Notes: generated by a model from the letters alone, not told the origin. 64,000 bases of DNA from Candidatus Iainarchaeum sp. (GCA_026413945.1 JAOAJX010000001.1:62001-126000), one strand, 5' to 3'; positions 32,260 through 40,504 are shown, counted from the first letter of the stretch. Translations and numbers: made by a program.

Positions 32260-33330
32260 TTGTTTGAGTTCTTTTTTGTTTTTGCAATGCTGATTTCTTT
32301 TGCTATTGCACTCGAAGATATCCGTCATGGAAAAATACCAAATAAGCTAATAGTTTTACTTTATGCTCTTGGTATTTTTTATCAAGTGTTTTCAGCGACT
32401 GAGTACATGAAAGTAGTTTACACTTTTTTTTATGCACTAGCAATATCTTTTTTCCTTTGGCTTATCGGAATATGGCCTGCTGGCGATGCAAAGCTTTTTT
32501 CTGTTCTATTCTTGCTTTTGCCTCAGGCACTTTACAGCTCGACGACCCTAACTTTTGATTTTATGGTGAATTGCTTCGTGCCGATATTTTTCAGTATGTT
32601 TTTTGTTATAATAGCAAAGAGCCGCTTTTCGGTATTAAAAGATGCGATTAAGTTTACATTACAGCCATACAGAGTAACGATTCTAGCTTTAGCTTTGCTT
32701 GGCTTTGTTTGGTTTATCTCAAAAGGATTAAGCTTTCTCGCTTTTGGGCAAGCAATTTTCAGCGATTATTTTGTAATGTTGCTCTTGCTTTTTTTAACAT
32801 ATGAAGTCCTGAGGCGAATGTTAAGTGCAAAGGTTGAGCTTATTTTATTTTTTCTTGCTGTTCTGAGAGTTTTTCTTGATTATAGAAATGTATACTCGCT
32901 CACTTTCATGCTTAACTTCGGAAAAATGATTGCTGTATTCCTTCTCTTCCGCTTTTTTATAATATACCTGGCCTTTAAGCTTTACACAAAAAGTGTTGCA
33001 ATAAAGAACCTCAAGCCAGGCATGTGTCCTGCGGAAATGATTTTGCAGAAAGGCGATGAATTCGAGAGGATAAGCTTTCTGAATTCAGGCCTTTTGACAT
33101 TTGGCCATGAAAAGAAGGGTGAGCTAATACACAGCATTGACTACCTGTCAGAGGAGGATATAAAAAGGATAAAAAAACTGCGAAAGGAAAATAAGATTCC
33201 TTTCAATGACATGCTGATAAACTTCACGCAGCCATTTGCAGTATTCATTGTTCTCGGTTATGCGCTTACTGTGCTTTTTGGTACAAACTTTGTGCTTTAC
33301 ATTACAAAGACCGTCATGCTTTCCCAATGA
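32260..33330 (+). CDS. Prepilin peptidase, A24 family, copy 2 (within the Hxs-type operon)
   Basis: 356-residue polytopic membrane protein. The catalytic Asp sites are ALEDIRHGKIPNK near residue 22 and PAGDAKLFSVLFLLL near residue 75, where AGD replaces the usual GGGD. Several more helices and a soluble segment follow (IKNLKPGMCPAEMILQKGDE, EEDIKRIKKLRKENKIPFND). The architecture parallels the copy at 6194-7024 but the sequences have diverged strongly. It starts with TTG after AGTAGGGG. Its place between two radical SAM genes suggests it processes a product of this cluster; the pilus operon at 46976-56269 is the alternative client. Confidence 0.82.
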   Translation: MFEFFFVFAMLISFAIALEDIRHGKIPNKLIVLLYALGIFYQVFSATEYMKVVYTFFYALAISFFLWLIGIWPAGDAKLFSVLFLLLPQALYSSTTLTFDFMVNCFVPIFFSMFFVIIAKSRFSVLKDAIKFTLQPYRVTILALALLGFVWFISKGLSFLAFGQAIFSDYFVMLLLLFLTYEVLRRMLSAKVELILFFLAVLRVFLDYRNVYSLTFMLNFGKMIAVFLLFRFFIIYLAFKLYTKSVAIKNLKPGMCPAEMILQKGDEFERISFLNSGLLTFGHEKKGELIHSIDYLSEEDIKRIKKLRKENKIPFNDMLINFTQPFAVFIVLGYALTVLFGTNFVLYITKTVMLSQ

Positions 33331-33380
33331 TTTTTTCCTTCTTAGATAAATTAAAAACAATTATTTGAGGTAATTTAAAT

Positions 33381-34295
33381 ATGCCTGAAACAAAAACTGC
33401 GCTGCTTTTGGGATACAAGTGCAATAACAACTGCAGGTTTTGCTATGCTGCTGATAAGCGTGAACTATATGCAATGAGCACCGAAGAAGCAAAAAAGCAC
33501 TTAAAGGCAGCTGTGGAAAGAGGCTCAAGCTTTGTTGACTTCCTTGGCGGTGAGCCAACTATAAGAAAAGATCTTATTGAGCTAATCTCTCATGCAAAAG
33601 ACCTCGGCTTTAAAACGATAAGCATTACAACAAATGGAAGAATGCTTTCAAATATTGAATATGCTAAAAAGCTTTACAATGCTGGTTTGAATTCAGCGGT
33701 CTTTTCTGTGCATGGGCATAATGCGGAGCTGCACGATTATCTTGTGAATGTTAAGGGCGCTTTTGATCAGCTCGTGAAAGGCATGCAAAATTTTAGGGCA
33801 TTATCAGATGATGTTTACATATGCACTAATACCGTCATTGTAAAGCCGAATGTTTCTTTTTTACCCGATATAGCAGAGCTAAACGCGAAGCTTTTGGCTA
33901 ATGGCATGGAATTTATTTTTCCGCATCCGAGAGGCAACGCATACAAAAATTTTGAAGAAATGGTGCCAAGGTTGGAACAGCTTATAGGCGTTGTTCAGAG
34001 AACAATAGGAGTCTGCACTTCACAAGGCATAAAACACTGCTATTTTAGGTATGTCCCATTTTGCTACATGTACGGCGCAATAAATTTTATAAGCGAGTAT
34101 GCTGCAAAGGAGTCCCTTAAGGAAAATCATATAGGCCCGGAATTTGAGGATCTTGACGTTGAAAAAAACCGCGCAAAGTATGGCCGAATAAAAGGGCCTC
34201 AATGTTTTGGGTGCAAGTACAACAACGTTTGCGAAGGCATCTTCAGAGAATATGCTGAGAAGCGCGGTTTTGAGGAACTTGTGCCAGTACCGTGA
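33381..34295 (+). CDS. Short radical SAM protein, Hxs-type cluster paralog 2
   Basis: 304 residues, paralogous to the protein at 29821-30753. Motifs: GYKCNNNCRFCYA (CxxxCxxC), FLGGEPTIRKD, TTNGRML, VHGHNAELHDYLVNVKGAFDQ. The C-terminal Cys set is PFCYMYGA and CFGCKYNNVCEGIFREY. GAGGTAATTTAA precedes the ATG. It sits between the A24 peptidase and a single-pass membrane protein on the same strand. The predicted substrate is the His-Xaa-Ser protein or a related peptide; the reaction is unknown. Confidence 0.85.
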   Translation: MPETKTALLLGYKCNNNCRFCYAADKRELYAMSTEEAKKHLKAAVERGSSFVDFLGGEPTIRKDLIELISHAKDLGFKTISITTNGRMLSNIEYAKKLYNAGLNSAVFSVHGHNAELHDYLVNVKGAFDQLVKGMQNFRALSDDVYICTNTVIVKPNVSFLPDIAELNAKLLANGMEFIFPHPRGNAYKNFEEMVPRLEQLIGVVQRTIGVCTSQGIKHCYFRYVPFCYMYGAINFISEYAAKESLKENHIGPEFEDLDVEKNRAKYGRIKGPQCFGCKYNNVCEGIFREYAEKRGFEELVPVP

Positions 34296-34308
34296 GCAAG
34301 GTGTTTTA

Positions 34309-34764
34309 GTGGAACTAAAAATATTAGTTAAGGCCTTAAGAAGGAAAGAGTTTGCAATTCCGATAGCTTTCCTTTTGTTCCTTTTGTTTTTTGGAGCAAT
34401 AATGCTTCTGGTTGATACTACAAAAAATGTTAAAAACATTGAAAGAGCAAGGATTTCTGGCTGCGTTTTGGAGTATGGGCCTTGGCAATGTATTGATGAT
34501 AAAATAGCTGTACCTTTTTATAATTCCGGGGTTTTAGACATAACAATGGTAAGACTTAGATTTCCTGTAAGAAATGGCTGGAATGTGTATGAGGCAAGTG
34601 GCATGCTCAGAAAAGGCGAGGCTGGAACATTGCTAACTGAAAGCTGTGCAGATGCGATAATGGAAGGCACAAAAGTTGAGTGGTGTTGCTCAAGCGATTG
34701 CTTTATCAGTGACCTTAAAAACCCAAACCAAAATGTTTTAGTAAAAATAAATTCTTTTGGTTAA
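34309..34764 (+). CDS. Single-pass membrane protein in the Hxs-type operon, unknown
   Basis: 151 residues from a GTG start 13 bases after the radical SAM stop. A basic N-terminus (KALRRKEF) leads into one helix (AIPIAFLLFLLFFGAIMLLV), then an exterior beta domain with paired cysteines (SGCVLEYGPWQCIDD, WCCSSDCFISD). The frame could extend upstream into the radical SAM gene, but the GTG fits the hydrophobic start better. Possibly an export or anchoring partner of the cluster product; no family recognised. Confidence 0.62.
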   Translation: MELKILVKALRRKEFAIPIAFLLFLLFFGAIMLLVDTTKNVKNIERARISGCVLEYGPWQCIDDKIAVPFYNSGVLDITMVRLRFPVRNGWNVYEASGMLRKGEAGTLLTESCADAIMEGTKVEWCCSSDCFISDLKNPNQNVLVKINSFG

Positions 34765-34765
34765 T

Positions 34766-35404
34766 ATGGCAAAAATATTTTTTGGAGATGAACACCTTCC
34801 GGTTTGTGAGACAAATATCGAAGCCATAAGTAAAAACAGCAAAGCGGTATTAAGCTTTACTTTTAGAGAAGTTTTTCAACAAAAAACATTTGCGGAGAAT
34901 GCTAAACTGCTTGAGATTTGCCTAAAAGCAATGAAATATAAGGGAATAAGATTTTTTAGTGTGCCTTTTTGTGTCGCTGAGCCAGAAAAGGTTTCTGTTT
35001 TCAATAGCTTAGCTCTTAAGGTAAAGAGTGGGTTCTACTTTGAAGGTGCATATATGGTTCCTTTAGATAGTTGACCAGGAAAATTACCTGCCTTAAAAGT
35101 ATACGATTGCTGTTTCAGACGCGGTTTATTCGATGTATTAATGGCAATTAATTCTTTTAGTCATTTTAAGGATCCGGCTAAGAGTGTCATTGAAGCTAAG
35201 AGAGTATTGAAAGAAGGCGGCTTATTTATTTTGGTGGAAAATGAAATGGCTGAAAGAGATTTTGGGAGTAGAGATGGCTTTGATTCACATAATAGCCTAA
35301 AAAAGAAGCAGATAAAGGAGTTATTTCTGAAAAATGGGTTCATGTTAAAGACACAAAGAAAGGTTAGGCCTTACTACTTTTTGATGTTTGAGAAGGTTAA
35401 TTAA
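34766..35404 (+). pseudogene. Methyltransferase-like gene interrupted by an in-frame TGA
   Basis: The ATG follows the upstream stop by one base. The frame runs 102 codons to TGA at 35072-35074 and then continues open, in the same frame, to TAA at 35404. The second part encodes FDVLMAINSFSHFKDPAKSV and KRVLKEGGLFILVENEM, the central and post-III motifs of class I SAM methyltransferases. The first part (residues 1-102) shows no glycine-rich motif I. A restart at the ATG at 35141 could give an 87-residue fragment. Either a decaying gene, a sequence error, or two genes; selenocysteine is unlikely. Confidence 0.6.
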
Positions 35405-35414
35405 CAAGCTGAGA

Positions 35415-35436
35415 TGCTTGGGATTTCGCTCAAGCA
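35415..35436. terminator. Weak hairpin between convergent genes
   Basis: TGCTTG and CAAGCA (6 pairs) enclose a 10-base loop between the interrupted methyltransferase and the convergent gene ending at 35450. A shared terminator is possible, but no strong T run follows. Confidence 0.3.
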
Positions 35437-35449
35437 CCTACTTTATAAT

Positions 35450-36391
35450 TTAGCTTAGCAAAATAGCAATTGCGCATTGGCATTGAATGTCTTCTATTTT
35501 TTCGTATTTTTTCAAAATAGCATCTTTTACTTCTTTTTCTTCTTTTTGCTCTAGTAGTGGCTTTGCCTCACAAAGCTTCTTTATAAGCAGATAATCACGA
35601 ACAAAACATAAGTCTTTTGTTTTTTCTTTAATAATTATTTCTCCCATGGTATTGCAAATATTTTGTTCAAAAATGGCAGCCACCTTGCTGTTTTCTTTTC
35701 TGAGTTCTGAAAGGTTTTTGTCAAAAATGTTTAGTGCGGTTGTTGCTTTTGTTTTGAGTTTTCTTAGTTGCTCAGAAGGATCAGTTTTGTCAATTTTTAT
35801 TTCAAGTATTTTGAGTGCAATGTTTTTATCCAAAAAGTTTAAATCTCCGCATTCTTTCTCCGCTGTGACATAGCCGTACAAAGAGTCTAAGTCGTCTTCA
35901 GCGAGTTGTTTCTTTTTAAAATATTCTCTCCAGTAAGTCAGGGCTTTTGAAAACTTTGAGTTATCTAAGATTCTTTGCTTAATTTCTATCCAATTACTAT
36001 CTCTATTAAGCACTCTGATGCTAAAGCAGTATCCACCAAGTACTTTGTTTGGGTCACAAGATTCGGGCACCACACATTTTTTTTCAAACGATGCTTCTAT
36101 TAGCTTTATATGTTCTGGTTTTGTTTCTGCCAACCTTCGTTTAGCTTCAGTATCGCCTGCGAGAAAGGCAAATGTCGATTTCACAACAATGGTGTTGTGT
36201 ATTGCCTGAGGGGTGTTTTCATCAGATAATTTCATAGGTATTTCATCATAGCTGTAAAGGTAAACTTCATAACCTTTTTTTGTTGGATTTATTAGGTGCA
36301 TAATAACAAGTATTAAGGAGATAGCAAAAATTAGCAGCAGTAAAAGCATAACTAAGAACTTCTTTCTGCGATTTAGCAGAATCACGGCCAA
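35450..36391 (-). CDS. Membrane-anchored protein in the Hxs-type operon, unknown
   Basis: 313 residues. An arginine/lysine-rich start (LNRRKKF) leads into one long helix (LVMLLLLLIFAISLILVIM), then a 275-residue exterior domain with helices and eight or so cysteines (KKCVVPESCDPNKVLGGYC, QCQCAIAILLS). It is the last gene of the minus-strand operon, 42 bases after the large radical SAM gene. The start is probably TTG with AAGGTG in front. It could tether or process the mature product outside the cell; no family recognised. Confidence 0.62.
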   Translation of the reverse strand: MAVILLNRRKKFLVMLLLLLIFAISLILVIMHLINPTKKGYEVYLYSYDEIPMKLSDENTPQAIHNTIVVKSTFAFLAGDTEAKRRLAETKPEHIKLIEASFEKKCVVPESCDPNKVLGGYCFSIRVLNRDSNWIEIKQRILDNSKFSKALTYWREYFKKKQLAEDDLDSLYGYVTAEKECGDLNFLDKNIALKILEIKIDKTDPSEQLRKLKTKATTALNIFDKNLSELRKENSKVAAIFEQNICNTMGEIIIKEKTKDLCFVRDYLLIKKLCEAKPLLEQKEEKEVKDAILKKYEKIEDIQCQCAIAILLS

Positions 36392-36433
36392 ACACCTTTC
36401 TTTTGGATGATATTTATATGTCCAGTGCCCTAT

Positions 36434-38287
36434 TTAAACCTTTTTTATTTGGTTTTGCAAAAAGTATTTTTCGTAAAGGGTCTTGCGATCTAAAATATTG
36501 CCAATTTTTGGCCCGGGGCGGTCATTGCAAAACTTTATCTTTCCATCTTGTACAACTTTAAAAAGCTCTAAGCAACCAAAACAGTCCGAAGGGATTCTAA
36601 ATTCGCTGTAGAATTTCTTTTCAGCCTCTTTGCTCATCTCTTGGACAAATATTGGTTTTGTGACTAAAAAAAGCACTCTTGCGGCTTTCAAGTTGTATAG
36701 GAACTCTTTGAAAACAATTGTTTCTCTTGGATTTAATTGTTGTTTGCAAATTGGTGAAAGCAAAACCAAGCCCAATCCTTTTGATCTTTTGTTGAAACTT
36801 ACTATTTCAAAGAATAGCCTGTCAAAATCTTCCTTTTGAGGATCAAATTTAATCAAAAGCACGTCCTTCTTTATTGCAGAGTGGATACTTTGGGAAATGG
36901 TTGCTATGAAGTAATGCCCAAGCAATCTCAAGCCATCTTTGCCATCTTCTAGATAAGGTCTTAGCTTAATTGTTTCTTTATTTGCAAGGTATCTAAAATA
37001 TTCTAAAATCTCCTCTTTTCTATCATCACAATGCATCTTATCTGGAATATAAATTGTTTTGTTTTCTCTCAGGTTTCTTAGCAGACAGCCTCCCCAGCAT
37101 AGCTTAAAATCACATTTTTGGCAAAGTTTAACTTTTTTGTACCAATTTCTTAACTCTTTTAGCTTCTTGTAATCTAAAACAATTTTTTTACTTTTAACGT
37201 CATATCTGCCGAAAATCAAATATGAAGCACCATGATTGAGTATATCTTCTTTATCTCCGAGCATCGCACAGGGAGTTATAAAACCTTCGGGTGTCACCAA
37301 AAAAGTGTTGCATACAGCACACCCGCAAGCAAACTTGTTTCCTAAAGATTTTTGTGCCGGAACAAGACAGCGCAGGTTAACAAGGTCGCACATTTCTTTT
37401 ATGGCAAGCTGCGATCTGATAAGCTTTCTGTAATAATTCATGTGCCTTTTTTTGTTTTTTTTATTTGTAGCTGCTTTACCCATACAACCTACAATTGACA
37501 CAAATATTTTTTCTACACCAAGTGAGTTGAAATACTTTACGGTCTTTTGTTCTTTACCAATATGTGCATATGTCAAAGTTATTTTTATAGTAAAGTCTTG
37601 ATTTTTTGAAACGAGCGCTCTTATATGATTTTCCACTATAATACTACTTTTACCTTCATTCGTGAAAGGTCGCACTTTGTCTTGTATCTCTGGTGGCCCG
37701 TCACAAGATATTTGAAAAGAATCACCAAAATAGTTTTCTTTTAATACAGCCAAATAATTTGAAGGCGAAATGGTACCATTCGTAGAAAGTTTGAATTGTT
37801 TTACGTTAAGCTTCTTTTTTGCATAATTTATTGTTTTTAAAAATAGGTGTTCATTGAGAAGTGGTTCTCCTGAAGTTACGAAGTCAATCAACATAGGCCA
37901 ATTTTGATGCTTGGCCAAAAAATCAGTCGAAGCTTTTATTAATTCAAACGAGGAATCTTTGCCTTTCTTAATACCACCATAACCAACGCAATAACTGCAG
38001 TTCAGGTTGCATTTAGTAGTTATTACAGGAATAAAGTTTTCGAATCTGCTTATTTTTGCAAATGGCTTTTTTGAATTTATGGCAATATATTTTCTTCCAA
38101 ATTTAAGAAAAGCTTCTTCATCCATTAAAAAGAAGTTTGAGGTGTTGCTGCATATAAAGAAAAAAAAGCTTTTTCTTTTGAAGAGCATATGGAGAAAAGG
38201 CTTTCTTTGTATTAGCTCTTTTTTCACTGTCACAAGATTGCTGCTATTAAATTTTTCATTGGAGCCTTCAAAAATCTTTAAAAGCAT
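36434..38287 (-). CDS. Large radical SAM maturase next to the His-Xaa-Ser precursor
   Basis: 617 residues. An N-terminal 85-residue domain precedes the radical SAM core, with TTKCNLNCSYCVG near residue 95, VTSGEPLLNE, LSTNGTI and QISCDGPPEIQDKVRPFTNEG. A SPASM-like set follows: CGCAVCNTFLVTPEGFITPC and LCQKCDFKLCWGGCLLR. A C-terminal 170-residue domain ends in another Cys module (SDCFGCLELFKVVQDGKIKFC, then GNILDRKTLYEKY). It starts 16 bases after the precursor's stop with an AGGTC ribosome site, so precursor and enzyme are co-transcribed. It is the prime candidate for modifying the repeats. Confidence 0.85.
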   Translation of the reverse strand: MLLKIFEGSNEKFNSSNLVTVKKELIQRKPFLHMLFKRKSFFFFICSNTSNFFLMDEEAFLKFGRKYIAINSKKPFAKISRFENFIPVITTKCNLNCSYCVGYGGIKKGKDSSFELIKASTDFLAKHQNWPMLIDFVTSGEPLLNEHLFLKTINYAKKKLNVKQFKLSTNGTISPSNYLAVLKENYFGDSFQISCDGPPEIQDKVRPFTNEGKSSIIVENHIRALVSKNQDFTIKITLTYAHIGKEQKTVKYFNSLGVEKIFVSIVGCMGKAATNKKNKKRHMNYYRKLIRSQLAIKEMCDLVNLRCLVPAQKSLGNKFACGCAVCNTFLVTPEGFITPCAMLGDKEDILNHGASYLIFGRYDVKSKKIVLDYKKLKELRNWYKKVKLCQKCDFKLCWGGCLLRNLRENKTIYIPDKMHCDDRKEEILEYFRYLANKETIKLRPYLEDGKDGLRLLGHYFIATISQSIHSAIKKDVLLIKFDPQKEDFDRLFFEIVSFNKRSKGLGLVLLSPICKQQLNPRETIVFKEFLYNLKAARVLFLVTKPIFVQEMSKEAEKKFYSEFRIPSDCFGCLELFKVVQDGKIKFCNDRPGPKIGNILDRKTLYEKYFLQNQIKKV

Positions 38288-38302
38288 TTTAAAGACCTAA
38301 GC

Positions 38303-38701
38303 TTAGTAGCAGTAAGCTGCATCACAGGCACCGATTCCACTATAATGGCTGCTGTGGCTTCCGTGGCTGCCGTGGCTTCCGTGACTTCCGTGGCTTCCGT
38401 GACTTCCGTGGCTGCTGTGGCTGCTGTGGCTGCTGTGGCTTGCGTGACTTGCATGGCTTGCGTGATGGCCGTGGCTAGCGCTAATATTGCCTGCATTCCA
38501 TCCAACGCTAAAGTAGTTTGTGTGTGTTGCTGCCACTTCAGGCAAAATATTGAGTATTGAAATCGACCCCAAAAAAGCACCAAGGGCAAGCATTTTGTGC
38601 TTTGAAATGCTGCCACGCTCTTCTAGAACAAATGATTTTATAGTTTTTTTTACTTTTGGAAGCAGAGATTCGTTTTCAGATGATTTTTCTTTTTTGGGCA
38701 T
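38303..38701 (-). CDS. HxsA-like His-Xaa-Ser repeat protein (candidate RiPP precursor)
   Basis: 132 residues. Residues 1-36 are charged (MPKKEKSSENESLLPKVKKT), 37-55 form one hydrophobic helix (MLALGAFLGSISILNILPEV), then AATHTNYFSVGWNAGNISASHGH. Residues 80-121 are fourteen uninterrupted His-Xaa-Ser units, grouped HAS x3, HSS x3, HGS x6, HSS, HYS. The tail is GIGACDAAYCY. This is the hallmark of HxsA, the substrate of Hxs radical SAM enzymes in bacteria. The likely leader contains ERGSIS before the helix. It has its own promoter and is followed at 16 bases by the large radical SAM gene. Confidence 0.85.
   Translation of the reverse strand: MPKKEKSSENESLLPKVKKTIKSFVLEERGSISKHKMLALGAFLGSISILNILPEVAATHTNYFSVGWNAGNISASHGHHASHASHASHSSHSSHSSHGSHGSHGSHGSHGSHGSHSSHYSGIGACDAAYCY
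38339..38464 (-). repeat. Tandem 9-base repeats encoding fourteen His-Xaa-Ser units
   Basis: Fourteen 9-base units with near-identical sequence, differing mainly in the middle codon (Ala, Ser or Gly) and in a few synonymous positions. Blocks of identical units suggest growth by slippage or unequal exchange. Confidence 0.9.
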
Positions 38702-38731
38702 CTATTAAATAATAGATATACTTATTTAAAA
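38702..38731 (-). promoter_or_regulatory. Promoter and palindrome of the His-Xaa-Ser precursor gene
   Basis: On the minus strand a TATA-like TTTTAAATA (38723-38731) stands about 25 bases before the ATG, implying a leaderless transcript. Between them lies CTATTA-TT-TAATAG (38702-38715), a perfect 6-base inverted repeat touching the ATG, well placed for a repressor. Confidence 0.5.
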
Positions 38732-38759
38732 TATTTCCTAAAAGTTGAATGGCTGAAAA

Positions 38760-39602
38760 TCATATAATTGGGTTGAATTCTTCTTCGCCAGCAAGGGGTA
38801 TGTAACTTTTCCATATTTTTGGGCATTTTTCCTTAACCTTGCAGATTTCGCACGCTTCAATTAGCGTTAGTTCTGTTTCTTGCTTAGTTATTCCTTCTGC
38901 GAGATGCCAATACTTTTTGTCCATTATACAAAGAGGAAAATGAAACAGCATTACTTCAAAATTTGCCCTTAGTAAAGTTTCTGCTGCCTTCTCTACAAAT
39001 GGCGCTGCTTTGCTATACCTCACAAAAACCTTGCGCCTGTTGATGAACGCATTACCAGTGTATTTTAGGTTGATAAAAACAACCCTTTCAAGTCCTTTGA
39101 AGTTTTTCACAATGAATTCAGCGGTTTTTTTTAGATGCTTATAATTTATCTTCTCCACAAGAATTCTTAACTCAACTTTGAACCCTTTTTCCAGAAGTTT
39201 TTTTATACCATTCACGGTTTCATTCCAGCTTCCCTTGAATTGTGTTATGGAATCATGCACTTCTGGCTTGTGGCTGTACAAAGCTATGCCAAAACGTATT
39301 GGTTCAAGCTTATGCTTGCTTATCTTATCCACAAAGTCTTTACCTGAAAACTTTCGCCCATTGCTGACAACAAATATGAACTTATTAGGGTGTTTCTTTC
39401 TTGCGTATGCTAAGATATCAACGAAATCTTCCCTGAGTGTTGGCTCTCCGCCGGTAACGCCAAAAATCTCGGTTTCCGGAATCTTGTCTATAATCTCAAA
39501 TAATTTTGCTTTGCTTTGCTGCCCCAACCAGCAAGTCATTCTTGTATCAATTATGCAGCTTATGCAATTATTATTGCATTTGAAGGTTAGTGGCCACTCC
39601 AT
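38760..39602 (-). CDS. HxsC-like short radical SAM protein
   Basis: 280 residues. Motifs: TFKCNNNCISCII (CxxxCxxC), VTGGEPTLRED, VSNGRKF, then IALYSHKPEVHDSITQFKGS, followed by the KVELRILVEKINYKHL and VVFINLKYTGNA stretches. The ALYS..HD..T...GS pattern and the ELRILVEK segment match HxsC of His-Xaa-Ser systems better than the other short paralogs here do. C-terminal Cys set: PLCIMDKKYW and CEICKVKEKCPKIWKSY. The start overlaps the upstream radical SAM gene by 16 bases; the precursor gene is 58 bases downstream. Confidence 0.82.
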   Translation of the reverse strand: MEWPLTFKCNNNCISCIIDTRMTCWLGQQSKAKLFEIIDKIPETEIFGVTGGEPTLREDFVDILAYARKKHPNKFIFVVSNGRKFSGKDFVDKISKHKLEPIRFGIALYSHKPEVHDSITQFKGSWNETVNGIKKLLEKGFKVELRILVEKINYKHLKKTAEFIVKNFKGLERVVFINLKYTGNAFINRRKVFVRYSKAAPFVEKAAETLLRANFEVMLFHFPLCIMDKKYWHLAEGITKQETELTLIEACEICKVKEKCPKIWKSYIPLAGEEEFNPII

Positions 39603-40489
39603 TTTAAGTCATCTCCAAGCAATTCTAAGCCTCTAAAGGCAACATACTTCTTGGATATACCAGGGCAATTATTTGCAAAGCGGCAATCTTTACAAATTTT
39701 CAGCTTTTCACAACTGCTTTTTATTTTCGTTTCTAAGTCAACTTTCATATCAAACCAGTACATCTTTGTCTTTAATTGGCCACAAGTAGCGCTGTCCTTG
39801 TTCTTCTTCAATGAGCATGGAGGCATATTCATTACCCAAACTGTAATGCCATGATTTTTTAGTATTGACGCAGCCGAATCCACACTTTCAGAAACCTGTG
39901 CAAACGTAGGTATGAGCCATTTGTTATTAAGCAAGTTACCGTCAATATCCGGGAATATTATGCACATTGCACGAATTTGGTAATTATTGCAGAGGAATTC
40001 TGCTAATTTAGGTAACTCATTGAAATTTATTTTATTTAATACAAAATTTACATCAATGGTAAGGTTTGCTTTTGATGCATTTTCCAGGCCTTTTATTGCT
40101 TTCTCAAATGCGCCTTTAACATTGCAAAGGAAGTCGTGCGTTTCCGGATTTAAGCCATGGATTGAAAGTATTACACCGGTTAGTCCTGCTGCAATCATTT
40201 GATCCAAAAATGCTTTATTTGAAAGCAAAAGGCCGTTTGTTGTAATCCTAACTTCTTTGGCCCCATTTTTTCTTGCAAATGCTATTAGCTCACACAGATC
40301 TTTGCGTATTGTTGGCTCGCCACCAGTAAAGTTAATCTCCTCAGCAAAGTCTTTACCTAACGCTAACATAATTTCCTTCTTTATCTCCTCTGTGCTCTTA
40401 TTCTGGTTCCTATTCCCAACAGAGCAAAAGAGGCAATTGTTGTTGCATGCAAAGCCCAAAACAATTTCAACTTTTCCTAAGTATGTCAT
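39587..40489 (-). CDS. Short radical SAM protein, Hxs-type cluster paralog 3
   Basis: 300 residues. Motifs: GFACNNNCLFCSVG, FTGGEPTIRKD, ITTNGLLL and IHGLNPETHDFLCNVKGAFEK. C-terminal Cys set: PPCSLKKNKDSATCG and CKDCRFANNCPGISKKY. It lies between the DUF483-like gene (15 bases upstream) and the HxsC-like gene, which it overlaps. AGGTG stands ahead of the ATG at 40489. Expected to install a radical-dependent modification on a peptide; substrate inferred from context only. Confidence 0.85.
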   Translation of the reverse strand: MTYLGKVEIVLGFACNNNCLFCSVGNRNQNKSTEEIKKEIMLALGKDFAEEINFTGGEPTIRKDLCELIAFARKNGAKEVRITTNGLLLSNKAFLDQMIAAGLTGVILSIHGLNPETHDFLCNVKGAFEKAIKGLENASKANLTIDVNFVLNKINFNELPKLAEFLCNNYQIRAMCIIFPDIDGNLLNNKWLIPTFAQVSESVDSAASILKNHGITVWVMNMPPCSLKKNKDSATCGQLKTKMYWFDMKVDLETKIKSSCEKLKICKDCRFANNCPGISKKYVAFRGLELLGDDLKWSGH

Positions 40490-40504
40490 CAAAGCACCTG
40501 TGCA

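Noticed and set aside
35072-35074. TGA as selenocysteine codon
   Set aside because: No hairpin resembling an archaeal SECIS was recognised, and the residue falls outside any known selenoprotein motif. A nonsense change or error is simpler.
38339-38464. Short tandem repeats taken as a CRISPR or microsatellite
   Set aside because: The 9-base period has no spacers and reads as His-Xaa-Ser codons in one long frame with a start, leader and stop.
38345-38560. Plus-strand frame rich in Ala/Val/Ser over the repeat
   Set aside because: It is the reverse reading of the His-Xaa-Ser repeat with no ribosome site or promoter of its own.
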